Positions 1 through 12,451 of a DNA stretch of 64,000 nucleotides are shown here, one piece after another. The notes beneath the pieces were generated by a model. The model saw only the letters and a program-made list of their open reading frames with translations. It searched no databases and had not been told where the DNA came from. The position numbers and the translations under genes were made by a program. The stretch's first letter is position 1, and the number at the start of each line of letters is the position of its first letter. Location of the stretch: contig OX387606.1 of the NCBI GenBank assembly GCA_947568835.1, positions 8,680,001 through 8,744,000 on the forward strand, read 5' to 3'. The stretch comes from Protonemura montana. Taxonomy: Eukaryota > Arthropoda > Insecta > Plecoptera > Nemouridae.

Positions 1-228
1 TTCGTTGGCATTTTTTAGATACATAAGTCTCCTGACGCCAGCTAACACGGGTGGAAAGAACATTTTTACAGTCAAAAGCTTCTTCCGTCGAGTGGGTCCT
101 ATCTAAGTAGCGGTTACCTTTGACAGAGTTTTACACTTCTAGGTTCGAATCACGTTCGTTCCTCGACGCAGTTTCACACTCTGACGGTTGCTTTTTTTTT
201 GGGCATATGTTTTAGACAGCATTGCCTG

Positions 229-616
229 GCGCGCCTGCGCCCGCCAATTTTGAGCGCCGATCCCACGACCCCTAACCCCACCTATACCCCGTATGCAGCT
301 CCTACGTCTAGCATCAAGTATATAGGAACGGTACTGAGTGTTAGCATCAATCAGTGCCACCTGTTGGCAGAATCTGAAACTACTGCAAGTCTTTGAGGTA
401 TCATATTATCGGACGAAAGAAAAATGAAAAAAAAAAAATCCAGAGTGTAGTACCAGATTCTGCTAACAGATGGCGCTGGTTGACGCTTACACTCAGTACC
501 GATCCTATATACTTGATGCTAGACCTAGGAGCTGTGCATGAAGTATAGGTGAGATCTGGGGTAGAGTTGGCGGCCCGCAAAATTGGCGGTCACTCCTGGC
601 ACTTTGCGCCAGTCGT
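229..616. repeat. Imperfect inverted repeat (fold-back), arms up to ~150 bp
   Basis: The segment at about 293-382 is nearly the reverse complement of about 451-540. Aligning the core (298-382 against 451-536) I count about 10 differences in 86 positions. Similarity continues at a lower level outward: the shared blocks CGCCAATTTT and CACCTATAC lie at 242-251 and 280-288, with complements in 541-600, and CTGGCGC occurs at both outer ends. The loop (about 383-450) is A-rich. Reading inward, both arms can be translated as similar peptides beginning MAL(I/V)DA, which reflects their shared sequence and is not evidence of a protein. It may be a fold-back transposon, a MITE-like element, or an inverted duplication. 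Confidence 0.85.
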
Positions 617-3600
617 GCCGAAGAGAAGTCCCAATCATCCACGCAATAAAAATGGCAAAAGTGTAAAAATGCATCAAGAGAAACCGTCAACGCATGAGTG
701 GGTAAGATGGTATGCGCTTCGTGCATGCTGAAAAATAATAAGGTGCACAAGGGTCTTTAATATAACGTAGATACATCCAACTTAAAGAAGTAGATTTAAA
801 TTCAAGAAGAATATATATGTACCTATGTAGATAGTAGGCATAACATACACGAATGTATGAAATTCGAGCATATAGAGGAAGAAGACATCACCTCGACATA
901 ATTGTAAAAGCTGGACCTGACCTCCATACCAATCAGTGCAGAGGCACTCGGCCGCTACAAAGAATACGGGCTTTCACCAGTTGGAGCCCGTCTGGAGGAA
1001 CGCCAGCCGAGCCCCGTTAACCGTACATGGATTCCGAGGGTCTATGTCTCTCACTAAAGATGTACAAATGCGCAGTCGAGCTAAGTCAGGTAAGGCTAGG
1101 TAAGTAGATAGACCACGAACTCTATTGGATATCAAATGTACTTGATCAATTAAAATGTCGATAAATAACGACCATCGGTCGATAACACGTTTACCTGTTG
1201 CATGTAGTACTCCTGCAATTTATATACCTTAAAAATCCTCCGTGAACTTCAGCCTCTCTCGTGGTCGAGTGGTTATACTGTCCGATTCCAATGCAGTAGT
1301 TCCCGTGATCGATTCTCGCCCGTGAAATGTTTTATTTTTATATGTAAACTAGAGCTTTGCGAACGCATTTTGAGTTTGGTTGTAAGATGAGCGTGGCGAT
1401 ATTAAAAGGATGACTAACTGTGAAACCGATCCATGGTACAGACCAAAGCAAAAAAGCCAAAATCGACTAAATTAAGTCAGACATTTCTCAACTACTTAAT
1501 TTTGATTTTGATTTTGAATTTACATTTTTGCAAAGTTTGTTGAAAAAGTATCAAAACATTTCGGCGGTACAACTCCAAAACGGTTATAAAACATCTGAAA
1601 TAGTTAAAAAAAAAAGAAATTAAAATAAAATAGTTTCAAAACTAAATGACTAATTTTTCAGAAAAAAACAGCGAGTTGAGAACACAAAAATCTGCTGTGC
1701 AAATTTCTTTCAAATCTGAGCAGGCCGCAAGCATGGTATCGCAAGAGCGCGAAAAAAAAACAAAAAAAACACACATACAATTTTTTTTTTTTTTTGGTAA
1801 GTGGAATTGAAGAATTTGTTTTGCTCGGTAGGCTAATAAAAAATTTAATTTACGAATAACTACAGCGAAATTGTTACAATTTGCGAGACTAATTTAGGGC
1901 ATACCTATGCCCTAAAAAGTAACAACTAAGAGAAGGAATGCATTCCTTGCTTCCACTGCTCCACAGCGTCGGCAGCCGAAGTTCTTGCAGCCTGTAGGGA
2001 AGCGTGCGTAACGCGAAACGGGCGATAATTGATGATCGAAACGGAATCATTAATTTCACTACCGGCTAAAATAAACAGGTAACTCGTTTTTTTTTCTTCT
2101 TTTTTGAGTGTCTTTGTTTGCCGGCTCTGTTTTTAATGCAATTTGCAAATTCGTTTAAAAAGTTTGCTAGCTAATCGAGATTTATGAAAAATTTCTTTAA
2201 ACTTTCATAACAAACATGTAAACATATCGATTCACATCAATTACATACCAACCGGAAGGGATTTCGATTGGTCGAATGGGAAAAAATTTGCGTCAAATCT
2301 TTGTCAGGGTTATTAAGATAGCCTGCCAATTACGAGCATTCGTATTTTCACTGATCCTCTTCATAACTCTCAACCCTCTTCTTATTTTTAGATGATTTTA
2401 ATAACTAACCATAATTTATCGCACACCTTATAACATAAGAAACGTAGTCTGAAACATATTGTAATAATAAGTTAAGATTTCTTTTTTGTAACACCCTGAA
2501 ATGATCGTAGAAAATTATAAACAACAATAAAGATGTTGGTAGGAAATCACAGCGCTTCCTGATGTCCAGGCAGCTAGAGGTCTAGTGTTACTTACCTGCT
2601 ACAATATCTTTGCAATTTGCGGACCAATAGTTCTGTTTCTTGCTGTGCCTGGTATTTTCTCCCGAGTCCCGACTGTCCCTCAGCACCCGAGCGTACAGTT
2701 GTCCTAAACACCTTGTGCGCGCTTTCCTGATTATGTCATCTGGAGCAAATAGAGCACAGTTTAATTAATATTTAATGCGGTAAATCCCCAAAATGTTGCA
2801 TAGTTAGCCCGTAATTAAAATCCAACTATCATATATTAGGATAGAAAGAGCTACGAAGATAAATAAATACCAAAAGTATGATAATAAATAATATAATAGA
2901 AAACCTTCTCCGATTTCTCCAACATCATGGTAAACTTGGTGTGAATACGGACGTTCATAGCCGTTAATGTCCATTGTTTAAGCTCGATTTCAGCTCAAGA
3001 TTTGAAATTCCCTAAATCAATTAATTTTTACAAAAATCAAGCAAGTAAATGTATGTTAAGTATACACGTAATACGAAAAAAAAATACAGTTTACAGAACA
3101 AAAATAGTTTCTTCTTGAATTCATACCATATTTGAATATAAATTTCCATCTTTTTTTGGGTATTTGTACAATTATTATCTTCTTGTAAACCTTTTGAAAT
3201 ATCGGAAAGCCAGTAAAAATCAATTTGAGCCGAAAACCGAGTTTAAAACTAGCTTAGTTCGATGTTAGTGGAATCGGGCATCAGGCGGGTGATATTTTTT
3301 TGTATACAGTCATTGTCTCCACTTACTCAATATCCCAAACGAAGTCTCGGAAATGTAGCAGGAAAATAACCACGAAGATCCAGAAAATGCATGGAATGTT
3401 ACGTGGAATTACTTTCCATGCAAAATGAGATTACTCGTTATTTGTTGGTAAACGATGGCTGAAGAATAAACGTCAGATTCGAGCTTGGCTAGGACTTGCT
3501 GATTAAAAACAATCATGTTGCCGCACGAATCGAATCGGTCTAGTGGATCTCAACAAGACTGAAAGCTGACGTAGTTGCTTAACACATTTTTTTACCCTTT

Positions 3601-4360
3601 GTCAATTTTTATCTTCCTCTTTATTGTTTAGATCCGCAATATCTATATGATTTTCCGCAGTTTTTATTTCAATGGGAATGAGCCAAAAAAGTAGAAATAA
3701 AAGAATGCCCTTCTAGATGTTTTCTTAGTAGAGAAAGCAATCTGAGTGTTGCAAAAATGTTGACCTTCGTTGCCCATTTGGACAAGGAACAAGTAAGCCA
3801 TCGGGTCAGAACGGTCAGAAGAGTTACATAGAAAAAAATGCCATAATAAAATAACGTTTTATGATGCTCTATGGCATTTTATGTAACGGTATTCTTTCCA
3901 AATCGCCATGCGTTCCTGTTCAGAACAGCCTTGGGTAACGAAATGTCCTGTCCAGAGCGTTTGTTGCCCCAAAATGTCGACAATGCTTATTGAGACAGAC
4001 AGATCGGTGGGCAATCTCCGAGGGAGCCATCCTATCCCACATTTCTATTCACACCAGTATTGTTTTCAGCTGCATATCGTCGAACCAAAAAAAAGGGGGG
4101 GGGGGGGGCAAGCGAGAGACGAGGGCGATAATTCATCTCGACTGTAATTGACTTGGAGTGTTTTTTCCCTTCCCTACCGTGGTAACAAATAAAAATAAGT
4201 TCCGTTATCGACTAGCAATAAGAAAGTGTCAGAAGGAATCTTGTACTCGGCGATGCCGAGACGGAAAGGGGTGAATTTGCCGCTGCGAAAGGGTTCAATC
4301 TCCCGACTGAAACACGCGATTAGATTACCCGGCCATATTTTATCCTCGGCGGCTCCGTTA
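617..4360. other. Non-coding, AT-rich intergenic DNA
   Basis: Apart from the SINE-like piece at 1255-1330 and A/T homopolymers (for example near 1780-1800), I see no coding exon, RNA gene or structured repeat. A G14 tract lies at 4095-4108. Confidence 0.6.
1255..1330 (+). repeat. Degenerate tRNA-derived SINE head
   Basis: TGGTCGAGTGGTTA (1262-1275) matches a pol III A box. About 31 bp later GATCGATTCTC (1307-1317) resembles a B box (GGTTCGANTCC) with mutations. A T-rich stretch follows. Spacing is right for a tRNA, but I cannot draw a good cloverleaf, so this is probably a decayed SINE or tRNA pseudogene and not a functional tRNA. Confidence 0.5.
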
Positions 4361-4740
4361 TCCATCCACCTGATAATTCGCAGCGTCGGCGTCGGCGTCC
4401 GCTGATGCCGCGATGCTCTCGCTGCGTGCTACGTCAAGGTGTGTTTCGCCAAGACATAGCTCGCTCTTTTTTACGATCGCCGCTTGTGCTTTATTGCCGC
4501 CGCGCACGGCGAACGCGGGGCGGGAAACGCAAAGCGGAAAAGCGGGAAAGCGGGAAAGCTCCGTGGCGCGCGATTCTCAGAGCAGGAATAAAGTACGACT
4601 GGGCTGAGAGAGTGCCGACGCCGACACCATGACATCGCCGCTGCCAGCGTTGAAAGGAGCGGGAGATATACGTTGTCACGATCCTTCCATCTTGGTGTTG
4701 GTGCTGTGACCGCGTGGGTCTCTCTGGCGGCCCGTTACGT
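4361..4740. other. CpG-rich block with GACGCC-type repeats
   Basis: This stretch is much richer in G+C and CpG than its AT-rich surroundings. It contains GTCGGC repeats at 4383-4400 and the reverse-oriented GCCGACGCCGAC at 4615-4626. Overlapping arginine-rich open frames on both strands follow from composition and show no family motif. It could be an unmethylated CpG island or promoter of an unseen exon; that is inference. Confidence 0.4.
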
Positions 4741-5373
4741 AGGCGGTCACGATTTCAACTTAACTTGCTTTGAAGGGTTCACCAGATTGTAAAATTAAAG
4801 AAAATCACAGTAATCGGATGAAACAGATTTTCTTCTAGTGACTGCACGGCTCATACAAGATTTTCTCGCAGGGAATTATTTTTTTTTACCACAGATCTTG
4901 TCAAAAATTATCTCAATGAAACCTTGAAGCGCTTTACTGAAAGTCCAATATTTTAAAATGCGTTAAAATCCAACCAAAAGGTAACGATAATTTCCTTTGG
5001 GTGAAAATGCTAAGCTTAATAGGGAGTGGTGATGGAGCTTGAAAACCGAGAATCACACACCGATTTAGAAATATGAAGCAGAAAGCTTTTCAGTTTTCGT
5101 GTAATTACTGGTAACAAGTTAACACCGTGAATACAAATGATAACGCCAGTTCGCAAAAAACCAACTAGAACATAGGGATAGATAAGGCACGAGACCTTCA
5201 TCTCGTCACATATTTTCTAGGATTATATCACAAGTTACATAGCAAGTTCATCCCACTAAGGATAAAACTGGAACAACGATAACCAATGTCGACCAGATGC
5301 GATTTCAGGTGGAGGATAATGACTCATAACGAAGCAATCTTCGAAATATTACGAGAAATGTCGTCGAATGTAC

Positions 5374-5440
5374 AAATGCACGCCAACTGAAGGTGCCTTC
5401 AAACGCACGGCAACTGAAGCAGAGGCTGCCTTCAAATGCA
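5374..5440 (+). repeat. Two-unit imperfect tandem repeat (~33 bp unit)
   Basis: The block AAATGCACGCCAACTGAA..GTGCCTTC is followed directly by AAACGCACGGCAACTGAA..CTGCCTTC and then AAATGCA. The units differ by a few substitutions and a short insertion in the second. Confidence 0.75.
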
Positions 5441-5556
5441 AGAAGTTGGCAAATGTGTCCCAACGCTAATAACGCGAGATCGACATGTTATTGTCAGCCG
5501 TGTGTCTCGGGCCAGTGCAACATAACGAGTTAACTTATTGTTAAAGACAGACTAGC

Positions 5557-5592
5557 ATGGGTGGGGTTGGGTGGGGTTGGGTGGGTGGGTGC
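5557..5592 (+). repeat. GGGTTGGGTGGGG tandem, G-quadruplex-prone
   Basis: Repeated GGGTGGGGTT units followed by GGGTGGGTGGG give more than four runs of three or more G with 1-2 base spacers on the plus strand, a strong G-quadruplex sequence. Confidence 0.75.
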
Positions 5593-8500
5593 CACGTAAG
5601 TCAAGAAGTTTTCCCGTGTTTTATGGGCCGTGTGACATGATGCATCGCCGTCACTATCCATCCTCGCAGAAACTTTTCGCCGACCAAATTGCGCTTATTT
5701 CGTATTATTCGCGCGAGAGAAAAAAATGGCCGGCGACTAAAAGCTAGTTAAGAGTTGCTTGTTGGCTATAAATCATATGAATCAAATGAATTGTAAATTA
5801 TTCTTTATTCACGAAGATTTATTTCGGTGCTCGAACGTGGCGTGAGAACCAAATAAGTGGCGATATTTCAGTGCGCGCTTAAGGAAATCCTAAGGCGGCG
5901 CGGGGCGATTCCAACTGGAGCACATGGCACATCGATCGTTCATCGGCGGGTGCAAGATGTTGTGGGTGATTACCGGAGATTTGCGGCCCAACGCGAAGAA
6001 TCTGCGCTGCTCTTCGAATTGCTTACAAGATTGCTAGCGGCGCCGGGGGGTGCGCCAGAACGATTACAGCGGCCCGGAGGGTTCAATTTAATTATGGTCG
6101 TATTAAAAATTAATAGAAGGTTAGTCACCACGATGGCAAGTCAAATAGAATTAAGGGCAAGCCAAAATTAACAGTAGGAGTGAAGTTCTTAAGATGCGTA
6201 CATACGAAATGGAAGTAAAATGGAAATTGTAAAATCATTGCGAAAATGCCACCAAAACGGTAAAAACTTATTTTGTGGAAAATATTGCATCTAAGACGTT
6301 GTTCGATCAGAGTTGGAGGTATTTTATTTTTCTGTGAAAGGGAGGGAATGCCAACGGCTGTGGTGTGTTAAGCGCAAAACTTCCGCCAAAGTAAGCCCAA
6401 AACGCGCAGGTAATTTTTTAAATCCAGCGTTTATATTTTTTTCACTCAGTGAGTTCTCAAATATCCCAAACAGGAGAAAGATGAGAAAACATCAGCTCGC
6501 TTGGACAGCAGGACCCGGGGCACCGGACTCTGGTCTTGGCATTGTTTGTCGAGATCTCTTACAGGTTGACAAATGGCTACAACGTCCTACCTACGCACTC
6601 GCGAGTCATTCCGAGAAACCTCTTGAAATCGTAACAATAGACAATTGTGCCTTGTTTTTTAGATACTGAAAGTAAAAGACATGAGAGATGTTGAGCCTTG
6701 ATCGTGTTGCGTGGGTTGCTACAATCCCCGGACTGAAAGGCTCTGAGGAAGTCGTCAACGTCTTGTCCATTACGGGTCCACACCCTAGCGACAAACGTCC
6801 GAGACCGTCCGAGACTCAAAGAGCAAATAATCGGCACTGTAATCGACGAAATAATCATCCAACTCGATCGGCGACTTGCGAGAAATTTCGGATAAAACTG
6901 AACGGTGGTTCAGCGAGCAGCAATCATTCCTCTCGGCCAGTCCATTATCGCTTTTCTTTTGCAGCGCAGAGGAAATTAACACGGCTGACATCTGTTTCCA
7001 AGTTGCGTTTTAATGTCTAGAACGGGTTTTCCTCCACTCAACCCAATTCTTCGAAAAGTAGGAGTGTGAAAAAAGAATTCGAACCTTCAAGAGCGGGTGG
7101 CAAATTTCCGTCATCAATATTCCTCACCACGCATTCCGCGCCGCGTTTCGATCCACAGCGCCGCGACGCCGACGCCGCGTTCGCAGCTTAAAGATGATTA
7201 CAGTTTAAAACTGGATAATGGTGCTGTTATTACAAAGCATTATCGGATGCCAGTATCGGGTTTTTTCCCTTTTTTCGGAAATGAAGAGGTCTACGAGGGA
7301 TAATTATAACATAGCGGTAGAGTGCGATAATTTTAGGCTCGCTCACTATCGCAACTCTAGTACCAATGCCAAATCAAGCCAGCACGTGCTACCTAACGAA
7401 GCTCCTTTACTTCCTGGAGAACAAATACCAATGCGCCTGATCTTATCGGACGATTAATTGAGAAACCCGGCTCCTTCGCATTACGATAGCGGAAATTCTC
7501 TTGTCCAATCATGTCTTTACCCGCGGGGCGCATGATTCTTATTTCTGATTGATAAGCGACACGTGCGACGAGCGCCCAGAAATCGGGGCGACAAATCGAT
7601 CGAGCGTAATGATCAACATCAACTCTTCAGGGGCCAGCAGAGTCTACCGTGAAGATCCTCTGGGAGGATGCGCTTCATTAAGATCTCGCTGGCCAAATAT
7701 CGATGACGTGACTAAATCGAAAGAAATGAGGGAAAAAATCTAGGGCTGAAAAGTCGTAATAAATCACAATCCATCCCCCACTGGAAAGCCAAAAGAGAAC
7801 GGCGAATATCTAGCAATGGCGTTTGGCTTATCAAGTTAGCGTAAGCGGTATTACAGTGATAGCTATGATATTTTCAATTACCACGTCCCATGGTACTGTG
7901 TTGGAAGCCCACTTTGTTAGCGGCCAATTGTTTGACCGGGGCACCTTGGAGAGGCGCATCAAACGCAGCTCTTGTGTAATGATAACGTGTGAGTGGGGGC
8001 TGGGCCGCTGGGACGCGCCGGGGCCGAATCGTGGGCGCGCGGACAGCGGGCTCCGCGGGGATCGTTCGCTTCGACCCCAACCCCCCCCCCCCCTTCCCGC
8101 CGGTGTACCGACGCTGTACGCGCGCGGTTTGCGCTGTTCTCTTTGTACGCTGAGTAAGATCCTCGTCGGGCATATATCCCTAGGGAGATTTCAATCGGTA
8201 CTACGTCTTATTCCGAGCGTAGGACGCAAAGGAGGATACCTACATTACAGAGTAAACGGAATAAAACGCACTATTTATTTAGAAAAATGGCGGCGCGCTC
8301 TTCTAGCAACAAATATGCATGTGTGTCTAGGTGAACATGCGATACCGAGTGCTGTCCAATTACGAATAACCAACCACTAGCAACACTCTTGGTAAGATCG
8401 CCTCCTTTTGAGACATGAGAATCGATGCGGTATTAAATGAAAGCATTCTTGCCCACGACTCCCACTTTTTAATTAGTATTAATCTTTGTGGCTATAAATG

Positions 8501-8731
8501 TAATTCGCATGTTATTAGTTTGCACACATAATAAGGGGAGGGCTGGGGTCATCATAAAGGAGGTTTCGCTGGTAACCGGGCCAGGGGTAGATGGTAAAGA
8601 GGGGTCGTAATTAGAGATGGAATCGCCGGCCACCGGGGAGACTGTATCTGGACCAGAGCCGGCAGCGGGCTGCATTGTAACGAGGTGGCCACCGTACGGT
8701 GCGAATTGCGGCAGACTCGCCGTGCCGTATT

Positions 8732-8754
8732 CCCCCCCCCCCCCCCCCCCCCCC
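8732..8754 (+). repeat. C23 homopolymer
   Basis: An uninterrupted run of 23 C, the longest of about ten G/C tracts of 12 bases or more in the window. Confidence 0.95.
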
Positions 8755-11700
8755 AACCACCCCCTTGCTGCGTTTAGCCCCCAACCACCCCCCGGCGCTA
8801 CCCACGGACATTTCACATGTAAATAATATTTCACGCGGGGAAAACACACTGCTGCAGTAACGGTATAAATTAAACTTAATTAAAAATGTAAAAACGTGTG
8901 GCTGTGCGCTGCGGGAGGGCGTTTGTCGACAAGGTTTTATTGCTTTATTGTTGATTGAAATACATTTTTGTGATACACTCTCGGGTAGTCTTTGAAGAAG
9001 GGAGGACCTTTTCGGTACTGTTGACATCATCGGGGTTGTTTATTTGTTTACCGTAGAACCTGTGGTAGAACGGAAGGTGAGGCACACTTTTCATATATCA
9101 AAGAAACAAAAAGAAGGCGGGTCATCAAACAACAAAAATAAACGATACCTTGATACGGGGCCACTTGGTTGTAAAAACAAGTGGGGCTTACGAAATGCGC
9201 ATGCTTGAGATGGAAATATATGAAGTTTACGAAGAAAATTGGTGGTTGATTTCAGTGAGAGTTCGCTGTGATGGTGGGGGCTACAATGCCCGACGCAATT
9301 TTGACAGGCGCTCAGCATCGCTGTCAAGAAATGATCAAGTTCAGAGACTTTGTTGCGAGCCGGAAAGAAGTTATCACCAAGAAAATGCAAAAGATGGCAA
9401 AGCATTCTCTTGTTCCTCCCGCAGAGAGACATTCTTTCTTGAAACTTTTGTTTTCATCGCACGGGTGTTTTCTAATACGTGAACACGCACGCAATATATC
9501 TGTCGTCCTACCCCGAGACTCACCGACGAAATTTCATGTTATTTTATTAATATCTAAACTGGTTTGAACATGAGAAAGGCTTTTCATCTTTACCAAATTC
9601 TTTTCAGTTAGTTTTTTGGAGAAGGACTGGAGGCTAGCACCGATAATTTTAACGTTTTCATAAATTAAAACTTGAGACAAAGAGTCGCGTTAGCTAAAGC
9701 TTCCCTTTACGAGCAAAATTGTCGGCCTGTGATTGTAGAAATCGTTTAGTCTTGCCGTTAGTGGTGAACAATGGTCGTTCTGCATTTTTTCGAAGGTTCC
9801 TTCGCACATCTCAAGACGCCTAAACTACTGTCCGCTTCGCTTTCCGCGAAAGAGAGGTCACAATCACAAAACTGCATCACCAATAAAAGGTTAACACTTT
9901 TCTTGCTCCGTCGCATTTGTCTACTGTCTCGAAATTATGACAATATGGCGCGCGCCTACTTATTTGCAGCGAAAAAAACCGTGCTTTATAGGTTATAAGG
10001 CCTTGTTACTTTCAGCTTAGTTTCATTTGTTTTATAATCACTTATAGTCCTTTTCATTCAGTTAGTTTTGACGAGAAACTACTTTTAGTTTCCTCCAGGA
10101 AATAGTCATCCGAATCAAAGACCTTTCAAAGAGCCGCCTCGCCACGATCTATTAGTACGAACCATTTCCAAGCTTCGAAAACAGCAATCAGTTGAGTGAT
10201 CTCAGCGAAAAGACTTAGTAATTTCTAATTGTTATATATAGGAAGTGTAATAAATTAAGCGATTAAGTAAAAACGGGTCTTAGAAAGACGAGATGGCAAA
10301 ACGACGGGCTTCAGATGAAAGGGTGGTTGGAGGAGAGCAGACGGTGGCGCTTAGAGAAGCTAGCGAGACGCAGACAGGCGTCGCGACGCCCATCAGATGA
10401 TGCCGACGGCGGCATGAGAACATCGTTCATTACCCCCACTGTCCCCCCCCCCCCACTTCGCCCTTAGCGACTGGGACGCCGTCTCCGCTATGCATGGGTT
10501 ACCCTTGCTGCAGCAGACGAAGTAGAGCAACACAATTTTTTCGCAATCTAAATTCAGTAACTTCTGCTTTCCGAGTTTCAACTCGAATACGTTCTCATTT
10601 ACTCGAAGCTACTTATAATTTAAATTATGAGAATTTTAGTTTAGAAATCTGATTTAATCAAGTAGATTGGACAAAAACTGGAAGAAATGCTTTCTGGGCG
10701 TCTTGGCGTCTGCTTCTTTCGTGGCAATTAGACAGCATGTGATAAAACAATTAGTGTGGCGGCCTGGAATTTTGCCGGGTGCGTTCTTCTTAGAAAAAGA
10801 ATGTCAACGGCTTGCCTTCAGTACGGTTTCCGGAAGCTCTCAACGTCCAGGAACTCACAAGGGAGTCGGCCACCCTTTTTGGTGCCACCAATCACAAATA
10901 TTGCAAAACAGCCGCTGTAGTCACCTCACAAAGTCAAACTGGACTGCGATTTAACGCCGCATGACTGCACGGACGCTCGCTAAAAAAATGGCAAAACATA
11001 TCCCGGTTCTTTCCTCTCGAGAAATATTTTTTCTGAGAGCAGTGCGAGATAAGACGAGAATAATCGTGTTCCCCACATTCCAAGAAGAGTCTCATTTTTT
11101 ATACACGGGGGTATGAAACGATCTTGAACCCGAAGTAGCATTTTCCAAATGTCTTACACACAAGTCAAACGCAAAAAAATATATCCTTTCTTTTATGTAT
11201 AAGAATTTCCTTTGAGCTGTTTCCGTCAATTTTTTAACGGACGAACCAAAGAAAGCTTCTTGTTATTGACAAAGAATTTAAATTTTCTGCTTCCGTGCGG
11301 GCGCTTGATCGGAGTAACCCCATGAGGCCCGTGAGTCTCGGATTAGCATTGCAAACAGAACCAATAACAAGTTTGCCGATGGCTATCTTGCAAGACATGC
11401 AACACGTGGAAATTAAACGATGCAGTCGTAGAATCGCATCAATCGACAAGCAAAGGCGACAAAGCCGTTGAGATGAGCTTTATCTCCGCAAATTATTTCC
11501 CATTTTCTTGCGAGAAAGAGCAGGGCACTTGACTCGGCCAAGGGGTTATATACATTTGTTTAGGATGGCATTCTTTGCTCCTATTCCCATCCCGTTTAAT
11601 GAAACTCCGCTCAACGGGGAAAAAGCATTTCCCTATGCGCAAAATGCTCTTTCATCAAGTTTCTTTTTTTTGACAAGTACGAATGCCTCTCCGGCTGGAA

Positions 11701-12431
11701 GTGAAACGCGTTTCGTGTTATTACTTTCAGGGAAAATAAAGATGAATTTCGCAAAGAGTTGCTAACAAGACGGGCCGTTGCTGTTACCACACTTTGCAAT
11801 AACTGGGCCGATATCTAGTATTTTGGTAAAATCTCGCTAACGCAGTGGAACCTAATATAAGACGTGGTTGTATACTCGAATTTAAAGTATTTCCACACAT
11901 CACCCGAGAATTCTTTGTGATTTATTTTCCACCGCAGGAAAGTAAGTATGAAATGCTATCTTCCAGACTCAGATGAGAGAAACTACTTCTACATATTGTA
12001 ACGCAAAAGTGGAACGGTTAAAATGAAAAGAAAAAGTGTTAAGAATTGGTCGTTAAAATGTATTAAAACGGAAAATAAATTCAGATAATATTCACTGCTG
12101 TTCAAGTAAAGCGAAAAAATGTTGAGAGTAAAAAAATAACTAGTAAAACGATGCATACCGTATCCCAGAAAGCAATCATGATAGAATAAAAATAGGTAAA
12201 CCACTAGATTTGGAAAGGGGGAACGCTGATTCTGGTATAGAGTATATGGAAAACACATCAACAACACACAATAATATCACTGCACAGCGAAGGATAACGC
12301 AATGAGAGCATCACATGTTCCATAGACATGCAGATTGATTGTTCACGTTATTCTCTATCGTTAAAAAAAATGTTCCAATCATACTCGATGGTAACAAGTT
12401 ATGTATCGGCTAGAAAGAATGGAGTGTCTAG

Positions 12432-12451
12432 GCGCGCGCGCGCGCGCGCGT
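12432..12451. repeat. (CG)n dinucleotide tract
   Basis: About ten consecutive GC/CG steps sit in otherwise AT-rich DNA. Alternating CG is the classic Z-DNA-forming sequence and is rare as a microsatellite in animal genomes. Confidence 0.95.

Larger units (their letters stand above)
4741..12431. other. Intergenic DNA without a supported gene
   Basis: I found no exon with a recognisable domain. The strand has G+C-rich patches (7080-7180 and 7970-8160), C13 at 8081-8093, C23 at 8732-8754 and C12 at 10443-10454. Open frames such as 5857-6171 and 7823-8380 are long for the region, but they carry homopolymer or low-complexity translations or rely on weak starts. Confidence 0.55.

Noticed and set aside
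7823..8380. 186-codon (including stop) plus-strand open frame as a gene
   Set aside because: It runs through a C13 tract read as prolines, has no domain, and overlaps an equally open antisense frame; composition explains it.
8469..9030. Minus-strand open frames of 127-140 codons
   Set aside because: They depend on a C23 tract read as poly-glycine, and different frames are open over the same bases.
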